This document shows positions 24,567 to 35,584 of a stretch of DNA of 64,000 nucleotides, one piece after another. Positions within the stretch are counted from its first letter, which is position 1. Every line of letters starts with the position of its first letter. The notes under the pieces were generated by a model. That model was not told the DNA's origin. It saw nothing but the letters and a program-made list of their open reading frames with translations, and did no database searches. The DNA comes from Dipteris shenzhenensis (lineage: Eukaryota > Polypodiophyta > Polypodiopsida > Gleicheniales): NCBI GenBank assembly GCA_047967505.1, contig CM106538.1. One strand, written 5' to 3'. A program made the position numbers and the translations under genes.

Positions 24567-25280
24567 TCTAATGGGAGAATGGCACCGGTGCCATTCTACC
24601 TTTGTGAAGCCAAAATTTTGAATTAGGACATTCCATTGGGAGAATGGCACTAGTGCCATTCTCCACTTTCCTATTACAAAGCCAAAAATTTTAAATTTTA
24701 AATTTGCACCACTGCCATTCTCCCGTTGCAATGTCCCGATTCAAAACTTTGGCTGTGCCATTCTCCCCATGCAATGTCGTGATTCAAAATTTCTACTTCA
24801 CAAAGACAGTATGGCACTAGTGCCATTCTCCCATTGCAATGTCACGATTCGGAATCTTGGCTTTGCAAAGGGAAAATGGCACCAGTGCCAGTCTCCCAAT
24901 GCAATGTCTTGATTCAAAGTTTGCCTTCATAAAGGGAGAATGGCACCAGTGCCATTCTCCCATTGCAATGTCCTAATATAAAATTTTGGCTTTGCAAAGG
25001 GAGCATGGCACCATTGGCATTCTCCCAAGGCAAAGTCCCAAGTCAAAATTTTATCTTCCAAAGGAAGAATAGCACTAGTCTGTTCTCCTCTTATGAAGAC
25101 AAATGTTTTTCTCAAGTCAATGCATGGGGAGAATGGCATTGGTGCCATTCCCCTTTTCAAAGATGGGATATGCAATTCTCCATAGGAAAGCCTAATTCAC
25201 ATGGAGAATGTCACCAATGCCATTCTCCACAATCCCACATGGAGAATGGCACTGGTGCCATTCTCCCCCCACTACAAGGA
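24567..25280. repeat. Palindrome-spaced array, right block
   Basis: About ten further cores at roughly 60-80-bp spacing (near 24582, 24640, 24710, 24800, 24872, 24934, 25003, 25128, 25200, 25239). Positions 24639-24664 form a perfect 26-bp palindrome with half GGAGAATGGCACT. The copy at about 24934 has perfect 13-bp arms around a CA centre. The centre varies (CTAG, CCAG, CCGG, TTGG, CTGG) while the arms stay conserved. Confidence 0.85.
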
Positions 25281-25660
25281 CAACTTTGTTGGTCTTATGA
25301 AATTCTTTGGTTGTAGTTTGTTCATAATCAATTTACTGTCATCGTAATGAGAGGGGATGGCTACTATCAGATGCATGAATTAGGTCATGATGATGGTGAA
25401 AATAATTCATGCTTTAGAAAAAGTTTTATGAAATTGCTAAAATTTTTAGGGAAATAATTCATGCTTTCATGAAAATTTTATATAGACTCATTCATGCATT
25501 CTAGAGATTTGCACCAATGCCATTCTTCCCCTCTAGAAGGACATGTTTGATGGTCTTATGAAATTCTTTGGTTGTAATTTGTTCATAATTAATTCTCCGT
25601 AATCATAATGACAAGGGATGGCTATCAGAAGCAGGGACAAGGTCATGATGATGGTGGGGA
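25265..25660. repeat. Diverged direct duplication of about 130 bp
   Basis: The stretch beginning CTACAAGGACAACTTTGTTG (about 25271) and the one beginning CTAGAAGGACATGTTTGATG (about 25533) both continue with GTCTTATGAAATTCTTTGG and run to GGTCATGATGATGGTG (about 25400 and 25650). The second copy ends inside the start of the following open frame. The AT-rich sequence between them shows nothing else. Confidence 0.75.
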
Positions 25661-26259
25661 ATGAAGTGGTTGGAATTGGTGGAGTGTGTGTAATAGATCC
25701 GGAGGCCTACTATAGTGGTGTGAAGATTGGGACAGAAAATGTATCGGTGATAGTGGAGAAGTCTATCAATAGTGAAATGCTCTTGCCATTTCCCACTATG
25801 GATGCAGTGCTTGTTGGTGAGGCAATTTGGAGCGTTGTCAAGTGGCCTAAGGGCTCTCTAAAACATGTTGGTGATTCTTTAGATGATGCGGTAACTGAAG
25901 AAGCTACACCAAGTGAGCCTAAGCGACCTTATGTTGAGGCAATGCCAGTTTCTTCATTGGAAACTGACAATTTCATTCGTGAATCTTGGAAAGAGAAAAA
26001 GGTTGTCTTATGGGATGAGAGCAAAACAAAGACCGTGGGGGAAGGTGTGATCTTATATGTTTTCCTGGGAGACTCTATAAACTTTGACCTATTGGGTAAC
26101 GATTGCATTGGTGTGGGTATTGAAAAGAAAGAACAAATTAGAGGAAGTGACTTAGGGTCTTCTATGCAAGATGTCGGCTCTCTCAACCTAGTAAAGTGGC
26201 CCATCAAGTAGATTACCTTACTTGAAGGAAGTCCATTGCAACAATATGTGCCCATGGAC
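25618..26259 (+). pseudogene. Transposase-like gene, N-terminal part (interrupted by Copia-4)
   Basis: A 197-codon frame ends at TAG 26209-26211, then stays open in phase for 16 codons to the exact insertion point of Copia-4. The segment LPFPTMDAVLVGEAIWSVV followed by KWPKGSL resembles the DUF8039 domain that accompanies plant DNA-transposon proteins. A second WPIK occurs at the end. The first residues lie in duplicated DNA, so the true start is uncertain. Joining across Copia-4 (removing the element and one TGGAC copy) preserves the frame into HVAGIDELVNDQML at 32185. The gene was therefore already present as one exon when Copia-4 arrived. Domain naming is tentative; continuity is seen directly. 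Confidence 0.55.
26255..26259. repeat. Target-site duplication TGGAC, left copy
   Basis: Five bases next to the Copia-4 left LTR, identical to 32180-32184 on the right side. Confidence 0.92.
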
Positions 26260-26430
26260 TGAGAGTGCTCTCAACGGAAGCAAGAACGGAAGAAGGAGAG
26301 AGAGAGACAGAGAGCCACACAAGTTTGGTGGGTGCAGAACCACCCTAATCTTCTTTTTTCATTCATTTATATATGTGTTTGAGTATTGTACATAATCGGG
26401 GTTAAGGCACAGTGACCTTTAACCCCCACA
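26260..26430 (-). repeat. 3' LTR of Copia-4
   Basis: 171 bp, TGAGAGTGCT...ACCCCCACA on the + strand, with TG...CA ends. It is adjacent to the polypurine-tract complement ACCTCCCACTT at 26431-26441. Confidence 0.95.
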
Positions 26431-26483
26431 ACCTCCCACTTAAAGGACAATGTGCCTTTAAGAGAGAACAACTAGTGAGCATA

Positions 26484-29400
26484 CTATCCAATGCCCATCA
26501 ATACACGACAATACTCAAACCGTTGACTAGGTAGACTCTTCGTCAGCATATCTGCAGGGTTATCATCTGTATGAACCTTGACAAGCTCTATGCGCTTGTC
26601 CTCAAGTACCTCCATGATGAAATGGTACCTGACCTCAATGTGTTTGGTCTTTGCATGAAAGACCGGATTCCATGCTAGTTGAATAGCACTCATGGAATCA
26701 CTATGCAATGTCGGTACACCTGTATGAATCCCCAAATCTCCCACTAGTCGATCAAGCCATATAGCCTCCTTGCAACCCTCTGTGGTTGCAACATACTCAG
26801 CCTCTGTGGTAGACAAAGCAACGCACTTTTGTGCACGAGACATCCACGACACTGCACCACCTGCAAAGGTGAACACATAACCAGAAGTGGATCTCCTACT
26901 ATCCACATGCCCTGCATAGTCTGAATCTGTGTACCCAAGTACACGCATGTCTCCTTTACCAAAGCAAAAGCACATCTCCTTGGTACCCTTCATGTACCTC
27001 ATGATGCACTTAACTGCCTCCCAATGCCTCTTTCCTGGATTAGCAATATACCGGCTAACAACTCCCACTGCAAATGTAATGTCTGGTCTAGTAGCTATCA
27101 TAGCATACATAAGACTCCCAACTGCTGATGCATAAGGAACCTTGGCCATCATGGCCCTCTCCTCATCTGATTTGGGACTATCTGTATGACTCAGTTTCAC
27201 ATATGGAGGCAATGGAGTACTCACTGCCTTCCCCCCCTCCATATTGAAACGCTGCAATACTTTTGTAACATACTCTTTTTGTAAAAGCCAAAAAAGTTTC
27301 CTACTCCGATCACGCGTGATGCGCATACCAAGAATATGACCTGCAAGTCCCAAATCCTTCATATCAAAGGCCTCATGCAACTTGGCCTTTAATGCATCTA
27401 GCTCATAAGTATTCTTGCTAGCCAATAGCATATCATCCACATATAGTGCCAAGATTATCAAGCTATTATCCTTAGCCCTTTTAGTGTAGAGGCAGTGATC
27501 AATTTCACTCCTTCTAAAACCTTGGGACCGAATGAAAGCATCAAACTTCTGATACCATTCTCTAGGTGCTTGCTTAAGACCATAGAGACTCTTCTTCAGC
27601 TTGCAAACTAAATGCTCTTTGCCCTTTTCTTCAAAGCCTTCTGGCTGCACCATGTAAATTTCCTCATGCAAATCCCCATGCAAGAAAGCTGTCTTGACAT
27701 CCATCTGCATAAGCTCCATATCCTCTATTGCCACTAGTCCAAGCATGCATCTAAGTGTGGTCATCTTCATAACCGGAGAGAATATCTCATCAAACTCCAC
27801 ACCCTTCTCTTGCTTGAACCCTTTAGCAACCAAACGGGCGTTGTACCTAGGCACATCATCACATGTGACCTTCATCTTGTAGACCCATTTACATGGCAAT
27901 GCTTTCTTTCCATGTGGCAAAGAAACCAAGTCCCAAGTCTTATTCTTCATAAGTGAACTCATCTCTGATTGCATAGCATACTCTCACTTGCATTGATCCT
28001 CACGCATCATAGCCTCTCTATAGCAAGAAGGCTCCCTGCAATCAGTAAGCATCACATAGTCTACCCCTGGAACAAACCTATCAGGCGGTCTAGACACTCT
28101 AGATGATCTTCTCAAGGGCATTTCAGCTTGCTGTCCCACTTGCATATCAGCCACATTTGGCTCATCATTTCCACCAATAGATGATCCATCATCTACCCTT
28201 GATTGTATACCTGTGGGAGTACTTGGTGGTACCATTTCTTGCACATTTGGTGCATGGATAGCTTGCTGTCTATCAACATAGGCAGGTGGATTTACATCCT
28301 CGAAACTGATTCTCCTCATTTCCACATCCCTCATGGGTGCCTTATGCATCTTCTTCTCATTGAAGACCACATCATGGCTGCGTATGATCTTCTTTGCTTC
28401 TGGATCCCAGAGACGATAGCCCATCTCTCCACTTTCACCATAACCCAGAAAGATGCCTTTCCTAGACTTAGGATCTAGCTTCTTTCGAAGCTCTTTTGGC
28501 ACATGTGCATATGCCTCACACCCAAATATACGCAAATGAGAGTAAGAGGGCTTCTTGCCACTCCATGCCTCTTCAGGAATACCACCATCCAAACTCTTAC
28601 TAGGTGATCTATTGATCACATGCACTGCAGTCTTCATTGCCTTAGCCCAAAAACCACCAGAAAGACTTGCATTGGAAAGCATGCATTGCAACCTTTCTTG
28701 AATGGTACGGTTCATCTTTTCTGCAACTGGATTTTGCTTTGGAGTACGAGGGGATGTGAGCTCCCTCTTAATCCCACGTGTATCACAGAAATGCTGAAAG
28801 TCATGAGAGAGATACTCTCCACCATTGTCAGTCCGTAGGCATTTAAGCATTCTACCTGACTGATTCTCAACCAAGGCCAGCCATTTCTGAAATACCTAGA
28901 ACACATCACTCTTCCGAGCTATAGCATAAGCCCACACTTTCCTAGTTGCATCATCAATGAATGTCACATAGTAATCAGCCCCACCTAATGACCATGTAGG
29001 CATGGGACCACATACATCTGAATGCACTAAATCAAGCTTTTCAAACTCTTTCTTTCCTTTTCTTTTATGGGCTGATTTAGTCTGCTTCCCATAGAGACAA
29101 TGCTCACAAAATTCAAAATTAGAAAAACTCAAATGCGGTACATAACCCAAATGGCATAAGAGTTTCATTCCATTCTGGCTCATGTGCCCCAACCTGCAAT
29201 GCCACAAAGAAGTGCTTGGCTGCTCGGTTATTGCAACAAGATGATCAAATACCCCTGATACATGTAAGGGATACAAAGTCCCACACTTGGCACCCCTGGC
29301 CAAAAAAAGCATAGAGCCCTTCTGAATTTTCCAACTTTGAAAGCCAAAAGTGGTGTGAAAACCAGCATCATCTAGCTGACCCACTGAAATAAGACTCTTG

Positions 29401-30569
29401 GTCAGCATAGGCACATGTCTCACATGTTTCAAAACAAATGCAAACCCATTTGCAAAAGAAAACTTTATGTCACCTGCTCCCACTATGTCACATGCATAGT
29501 CATTTCCAAGATGCACACAACCTGTCTTTCCACTGTCATAAGTGGAGAACCATTCCCTATGGGGAGTAACATGGAATGAAGCACCAGAATCCAAAATCCA
29601 ATCCTGGGAATATGCATCATCTGAAGTGGCAAGCAACTCTGCAGATAAACTAGACATGAAGAGAACGTCATTGTCACTATCATGTGTGACTGCATTGATC
29701 TCCTCGATCTTCACTTTTCCTTTTTCCTCCCTTGGACTCTCTTCCTTTTGATTTGCACCCCAATTTGCATTCTTTTTCTTATCCTTTTGCTCTCTTTTCA
29801 GCTTGTAGCAATCCTTTTTCATATGGCCCTTCTTGCCACAATGGTAACACTCAATGTTCCGTGCCCTGGATTTGCTACGAGACTTCCCTCTTTCTTGGGA
29901 CTTCCCCTTGAACTGTGATCTGCCCCTTTGCACATTTAAGGCTGCATCCTGCTTGTTGCCATCCATAGACTTCCGTCTAATCTCCTCGGCCAACAAGCTA
30001 CCCACAACATCATCAAATTTCAGTACTCCACCAGGTGCAGAGTTACTGACAGCTGTACGGAAGGTATCCCATGAGGATGGCAATGAACTTAAGAGAAATA
30101 TTGCCTTAGTCTCCGCATCAAAATTCATTTTCTGAGCCTGAAGATGGCTGAAAATAATATTGAATTCATTCAAGTGAGAAGCAATGGAGACCCCTTCCTT
30201 CATCTGCAGCTCAAACAACCTCTTCATGAGGTAAACTTTATTAGAGGCAGTTTCCTTCTCATAAGTGGCACACAGTTTCTTCCACAAATCTTCTGTAGTC
30301 TGCTCATTTACTACTGTGAAATAAACTGACTCTGCAAGATGAAGTCTAATAGTAGACTTTGCTAATGCATCCAACTCATTCCAATCATCCTGAGACATAT
30401 TTGCAGGCTTAGCTTCAATCCCTGCCAAGGGTTTAATTTGCTTCTTTTGAATAAGCACAACCCTTATTTGTTCTTTCCACAAAGAAAAGTTTGTCCCATC
30501 AAACTTTTTAGTCCCATCAAACTTTTTAATGCTAAAAAACTCCTTTTCAGACGTGGAAGAGGATGCCAT
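26484..30569 (-). pseudogene. Copia-4 gag-pol polyprotein, two nonsense mutations
   Basis: One frame of about 1361 codons starts at MASSSTSEKEFF (30569). An ATG eight codons upstream is in frame, but MASSS is the start shared with the sister copies. Domains: gag (UBN2-like) up to about residue 220; zinc knuckle CYHCGKKGHMKKDC at 241-254; protease Asp 327 in DSGASFHV; integrase zinc region near 455; catalytic D539, D581 and E617, giving the canonical D,D35E spacing; RT YVDD at 1043-1046; RNase H with LSTTEAEYVA near 1255. TAG at 28896-28898 (codon 558) replaces Gln inside the integrase core. TGA at 27984-27986 (codon 862) replaces Trp before RT. A short in-frame duplication repeats KKFDGT near the N-terminus. 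No frameshifts were seen. Confidence 0.94.
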
Positions 30570-31994
30570 GATGCAAATGAAACAAAATCCCAAATGCTAG
30601 TGCCTGCAAGAGAGAATCACACCAAATACTAGGTGCACCGAAATGTGTATGCCACAATAGAGTGAAATATCACCAAAATTCAAAGCTCAAAGCATCAAAA
30701 GATGCATCTGACTCATGTGCATATACTATGCATCCATATGAGCAAATCTGGCCCAAAAGAAAATGCCAATAAGTGCCAAATGACTCAAGCATAAACACCG
30801 TCCACTGGCATATGCATCAATAATATCTCATCCAAGAGAGCATAGCACTATCAGTGCATCACCTGCAATGTGTCAAAGCTGTTCCTCAGCATAAAATAGC
30901 ATCCATGTGCAAAGCGTCCATAAAAAATAGCATCCCACAAGGCAATTTGGGCCTATCAGCGCATCCAATAAGGACCGCAATGCATCTAAATGGCCTATAA
31001 ATCATCCACTGCAACCCAATGCACACCACGAATGAGCGCACACTACTCAAACTGCAACCAGAGTGATCTGCATAAGGTATGCTCAAGAAATCATAGTCCC
31101 ACAGTAATGAGCGCTACTGAAAATAGAACCTGAGATGCCTCAAAACATGGGCGCCATTGCATAATCGGAATCAGCAAAAAAATCTGCAAATATCTCTCTT
31201 CTGCCAGAACTCCAAAATCCCAACCGATGAGTGAGAAATGGGAGTCAACACTTATCCACTGCCATGTGGCATAAATCTAAGGTTTCAAAACCTTAGAATG
31301 AAAAATGCATAACAGAGAGACGAAATCGAATACACAGAGATCTATAACTCTGAAAATCCTTCACCAAATCACGCAAGAACTGATAGGTAGGGGTTTTTTG
31401 GGCGTCCGGAATGCAATGGGACAGACGGTTTTGGAAACCGTGGTCTCAATCACTGGGTCCAACACACGGACTGAAAAACGTTTTTGGAAACAGAGCTGTT
31501 TGTAAACTCCACCGGAGTGCGAATGATGAGCAACATAGAAGTTTTAGGACCTCCTGAGTCCACTGGAACTGACAGATCTGCAAATGGTTGCTCCAAACTT
31601 GAGTTCCAACACCTGGGCAAAAAACGCAAGAACTGACACAGTGAGTCAGAAATCCAATGAAATGATCCCAGATTCAAGAATTAAGGTGTTTCCAAGCTCC
31701 TGAAGTAATGTGGACACCAAAAGCAAGCAATAGCTGCCTCTACAAGTTAATATGGAGTCTCTGTCATCGAACAGAACAGGGAAAAGCTCAAAAAACGACT
31801 TTTTCTTTGAAAGCTCTTAACAGGCTCTCAAAACCACTTCGCAAAGCCAAAGTGACTTTTCCAAAGATTCCTCCAAGGTCTCTGCACACTCGGATGCAAG
31901 TAAAGTCGCCCACAAAGCTTCCCACAAAGCTTCTCCTTCCTCCCACAGAGCTGCTGAGCTACAAGATTCACGCACGCTCAGCTAGATCACCCGG
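30570..31994 (-). other. Long 5' leader of Copia-4
   Basis: About 1.4 kb between the primer site and the gag start, without a convincing open frame. The gag-proximal 330-370 bases also survive in Copia-2 and -3. The PBS-proximal 490 bases also survive in Copia-5 (40474-40960). It probably contains packaging and translation signals; none can be pinpointed from one sequence. Confidence 0.8.
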
Positions 31995-32006
31995 GCTCTG
32001 ATACCA
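31995..32006 (-). promoter_or_regulatory. Primer-binding site for initiator tRNA-Met
   Basis: The minus strand reads TGGTATCAGAGC two bases inside the 5' LTR. This is the standard plant copia site complementary to the 3' end of initiator tRNA-Met. Confidence 0.95.
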
Positions 32007-32008
32007 GT

Positions 32009-32179
32009 TGAGAGTGCTCTCAACGGAAGCAAGAACGGAAGAAGGAGAGAGAGAGACAGAGAGCCACACAAGTTTGGTGGGTGCAGAACCACCCTAATCT
32101 TCTTTTTTCATTCATTTATATATGTGTTTGAGTATTGTACATAACCGGGGTTAAGGCACAGTGACCTTTAACCCCCACA
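32009..32179 (-). repeat. 5' LTR of Copia-4
   Basis: 171 bp, identical to the left LTR except for one base by eye. On the minus strand it carries TATATAAATGAATG as a probable TATA region about 65 bases from its start. It is followed by the right TGGAC duplication at 32180-32184. Confidence 0.95.
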
Positions 32180-32184
32180 TGGAC
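32180..32184. repeat. Target-site duplication TGGAC, right copy
   Basis: Five bases directly after the Copia-4 LTR, matching 26255-26259. Confidence 0.92.
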
Positions 32185-34792
32185 CACGTTGCTGGTATAG
32201 ATGAGTTGGTCAATGATCAAATGTTGAAAAGGGATGATCCAACATCAAAGAAAAGAAGGTACACTTTCATTAACAGGGTGCCTAAACAAAGAAAGCCTCC
32301 AACACCAATGTACAAAATGTCACTAGATTCAGTGTAGCAGGTTTCTTCCATCGATTGTTGTGGGAGTAGGTGTTGCCAACATGCAGAGTGAGATCTCTTA
32401 ATGAATCTAAGGAAGAACTTTTGGGGCAGCTCCTTGGAGTCTCGTACAAACTTTATATACGATGTGTTGTCAACGGCTTGGCATCATGACTACACAAGGA
32501 GGATATGCTACAACTTCAGGATAAACGGTCGGGATGTCTGTTGTAGAGCATGGTATGAGATGCATGGAATTCCAAGGACATCATTTTATCGATACAGGGA
32601 GCAATTTGAGAGTGGTGTGCAGCGATATGTGCATGGCAATTCAGGGATTATGAGGAGGAGCAGGGAGCACATAGGTATGGGAAGGGCTCTCATTCAACAC
32701 TTTCTGGATAATAGCACAGAGCATATGCCTCACAAGAGTAGAACCATGCAGGATGGTTCTAGAGAGACACAGCAAGTGATACCTAAAGTGTATAAGAAGA
32801 TAGACGTCCTACGTGAGGTCAACACTTCACTTAATCATCGTGGTTATCAAAGCCTATCCACATCCACATTTGGCAGGATTTGGAAATCAGACTTAAAAAA
32901 TGTAGCCCTTGCTAAGACGAGTGAACTCTCTAAATGTAGCTTGTGTAGCAGGCTCAATTGGCAGCCACAAAAAGTCAAGATGAGCACAATTCGCTGATGG
33001 AAGAGAGAAAGATGCATATGATACAGCAACAAAGTTGTAGGAATTTATACTATGCATGGCGTAGGTACTCCGAGATGGATCCAAAAAAGTATGTATGCAT
33101 AATCCATGATAAGATGGACCAAAAAAAGATGGCAATTCCAAGACTTCGAGTGAGGTCCAAGGACACCGATTCTGCATGGCAATTACAGGTTTCACTCATT
33201 GGAATGATTACCCATGGGCATGGAAACGGTCATTATGGACACTTCACCCTCAATGGTTTATGGCCATCTGATCCCAGCCTGCTGACGATTGGATCGCTCT
33301 CAATTTGTTTACACAACCTCGAGAGGATGGATATGCATGACCTTGGAGACCTTGCTACCAATGGGATTCCTAGAAGCAATGCTGGCCTTTTGAATGCTCT
33401 ATGTTCAAGAAACGCTTTGGACTCCCATTACAGTTCTAAAGGTGCACATGTTTCCACAAGTGGAGCTAGCTTGTCTGAAAATGTAGATGTCACGATCACA
33501 GATGCAAATCTAGAAACTGTATCAGAAAGTGACCTGAAGTCTGTCACGGAGGCCATGACAACTTCCATTGCAAGGGCTACAGACACATGTATGAATTTTT
33601 TTCCGTCAAATACAAGAGAAAACCCACCCTCTTTAGAGGAGAGTGTTGCTATTGAGCCACCATTCCAAAAGTTGCTAGAGAACTTGCTACTCCAACTAGA
33701 TAATTGTGGGTCTGAGAACAAAAATAGATACTTGTTTGCATACCTTTCTCTTCTTGTAGCAAGGGGCATTTTCAAGACAGTTCAATTGGGCTTCTTGATG
33801 GTAGGGCACGCACATGAGGACATTGATGCAATGTTCAACAGGTTTTCTGAGAGCTTGCGGGTAAGACAACCTAACTTCAAGGATTATGTGGATGGCTACC
33901 TATGTGATGGGCAAGAAATGCTAGTTGGACATGCAAAGCCATTACAATTTCGATTTTACATGGAAGGTGACAGAGCAATGATGCAGTACAAGGTGCATCC
34001 AAAATCACTGAATTGGATGCCCATTGAAGGGGGAATTGAGCTATGGAAGAAAGATAGTGAGGGTCGATCATTGTTGCCAACAGGTTGTCCGGATATACTG
34101 CCAATGGCTGCATTTGTGAGAGATCACTTGCAAGTAATATCAGGGATAAAGGATTACATAAGTTTTGGGAGAGATGTGCAAGTGGAAAGAATGCATCCTA
34201 TGAGTCCTACATTAGGCCAGTGATAGACTATTGGAAAACCATGATTGGTAAGCTCGAACAGGAAAACATCTCAGAGATAGGAGTGTACAGAGAGTTTTGG
34301 CCAAGAACACAATCTCCTGATGAGGAGGATGATATAGATGCTTGCATTAATGATTTCCAAGGCTATGAGGAATGGAATGATCACTATTAAGGGCCTCTAA
34401 AAGGTAAGCCGAGGGAAGAGTTTAGACCAATGGTGGATGTTAAGCAAGGTGACTTCCTCTTGGTGAGGCCATTAGATCCTATATACCCCATATGGCTTGG
34501 GGTTGCCATATCAAGTGCCGAGATGGATGCTGCTTCTCCTAATTTCAAGAAATTATTAATTCAGTATTGGGCACCATCAGTTAAGAGAAAGGGGCTCAAT
34601 GATGCAGATGCCTATGTTGATTGCTGGAACAAGTATTGGGTAGAGAATAGGTTGGATCCACAGGTATGGGAGTGTATTGATGCAATTGTCTGGTCATGGA
34701 CATCAAAATCCATAAATAGACCCAAGAAGATCAAGATTCCACAGAGCATATGTATCAAAGCACAGGAGAGCTTGCTTGGTATTAGAGCATAG
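32185..34792 (+). pseudogene. Transposase-like gene, DUF7869-like core and C-terminus
   Basis: This continues the frame cut by Copia-4. It has TAG at 32335 and TGA at 32389 but stays in phase to about 32960. A Cys cluster CCGSRCCQH (32356-32382) is followed by LRKNFWG, VCCRAWYEMHGI and TSFYRYREQFESG, the usual N-terminal pattern of DUF7869 proteins. A frameshift near 32960 leads into the 32958-34223 frame, with CIIHDKMDQ, the HGHGNGHYGHFTLNGLW region, DNCGSENKNRYLFAYLSLL and GHAHEDIDAMF. The invariant acidic residues in these three motifs could form a DDE-like RNase H fold; that is inference. A second frameshift near 34150-34200 and TAA 34388-34390 precede the C-terminal part GDFLLVRPLDPIYPIWLGVA. 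Five or more lesions show a dead copy. Confidence 0.65.
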
Positions 34793-35413
34793 AAAATGGT
34801 GTCGATTTTCTCCCTCTTAATCTCCCAAACTTCCATTGTAAGGTGTGTTCTCATGTGATGTTTCTCAATTGTTGTTATCTTGTCAATGGGTATTTGCATA
34901 TTATTAATATGACAATTTTCAGAAGCTGACCTTCACCAACAATTGCTTTGTTTCTAGTGGAACTCACTATGCATGGTGTTTGTTAACACCACCAACTGTG
35001 TTTATTAACACCTCAAGTAAAATATACATGTTGTCCCTAGACGGTGTTTATTAACACCACCAAATACATGATTTTCAAACTTTGCCACAAATGCTTTATT
35101 CCGGTTTTTATACGCAATGAACTGTTTCAGTATTTCATAATCATTGGAATTCCAAATATTATTTTTTAATATTGGTAAAATTCCCACAATCAATGGAAAT
35201 TTTCCCAATTTTAATGAAATCCACCCAATTTCAAAATTCCCAAAATGTAACTTTTGTCCCACTTTATCTAATACTGTGTTGCATGGAGATGGATATCCAT
35301 CAAGCACATTCCATCGAAATGGTAGGTTATTACATGCAATCCATTTCAGGTAGAAAGTTCACTATGGAACGAGCATAATTACAAGAACTTCAATTGGTTA
35401 TTGGAGTCTCTAG
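34793..35413. other. AT-rich intergenic stretch with three GGTGTT/AACACC inverted repeats
   Basis: Three short inverted repeats of the form GGTGTTTATTAACACC lie at 34975-34990, about 34997-35012 (first G changed) and 35043-35058. The remainder (35060-35400) is AT-rich with TTCCCAATTTTAATG-like words and no recognisable gene. Confidence 0.6.
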
Positions 35414-35584
35414 AGGGGTGAACCACAGGAAGTGTTTAGAGGTAGATGGTCAGAGCACAGATCAGGGAGGATAGGCATCTACATGAAGAAACAGGATGCC
35501 AAAGGTGAATGTTTTTTTGCTCATAGGTGGTGCACTCAAAAACCACAATATGTGTGCAGGGAAAGTGAGAGGTATGTGCTGTAA
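35414..35584 (+). pseudogene. Unrecognised coding remnant
   Basis: An open frame of 56 codons without a start ATG at its head. It reads EVFRGRWSEHRSGRIGIYMK then KQDAKGECFFAHRWC and ends TAA. Residue use is protein-like, with several Trp, Cys and His. It may be an exon of the gene whose phosphatase-like part lies at 36199, or of the transposase-like gene upstream. No domain was recognised. Confidence 0.3.

Larger units (their letters stand above)
26260..32179 (-). mobile_element. Copia-4, near-intact Ty1/copia retrotransposon
   Basis: Complete structure of 5920 bp on the minus strand: 171-bp LTRs at both ends, initiator-Met primer site, leader of about 1.4 kb, one gag-pol frame and a polypurine tract (26431-26441 complement), flanked by TGGAC duplications. 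By eye the two LTRs differ at a single base (AATCGG at left, AACCGG at right), which indicates recent insertion. The polyprotein has only two nonsense changes. It interrupts an exon of the DUF8039/DUF7869-like gene. It may be able to move only with proteins supplied by a sister copy. Confidence 0.96.

Noticed and set aside
31995-32006. tRNA gene at the TGGTATCAGAGC sites
   Set aside because: Only the 12-base complement of a tRNA 3' end, placed where a primer-binding site belongs. No tRNA cloverleaf. I found no convincing tRNA or rRNA gene in the window.
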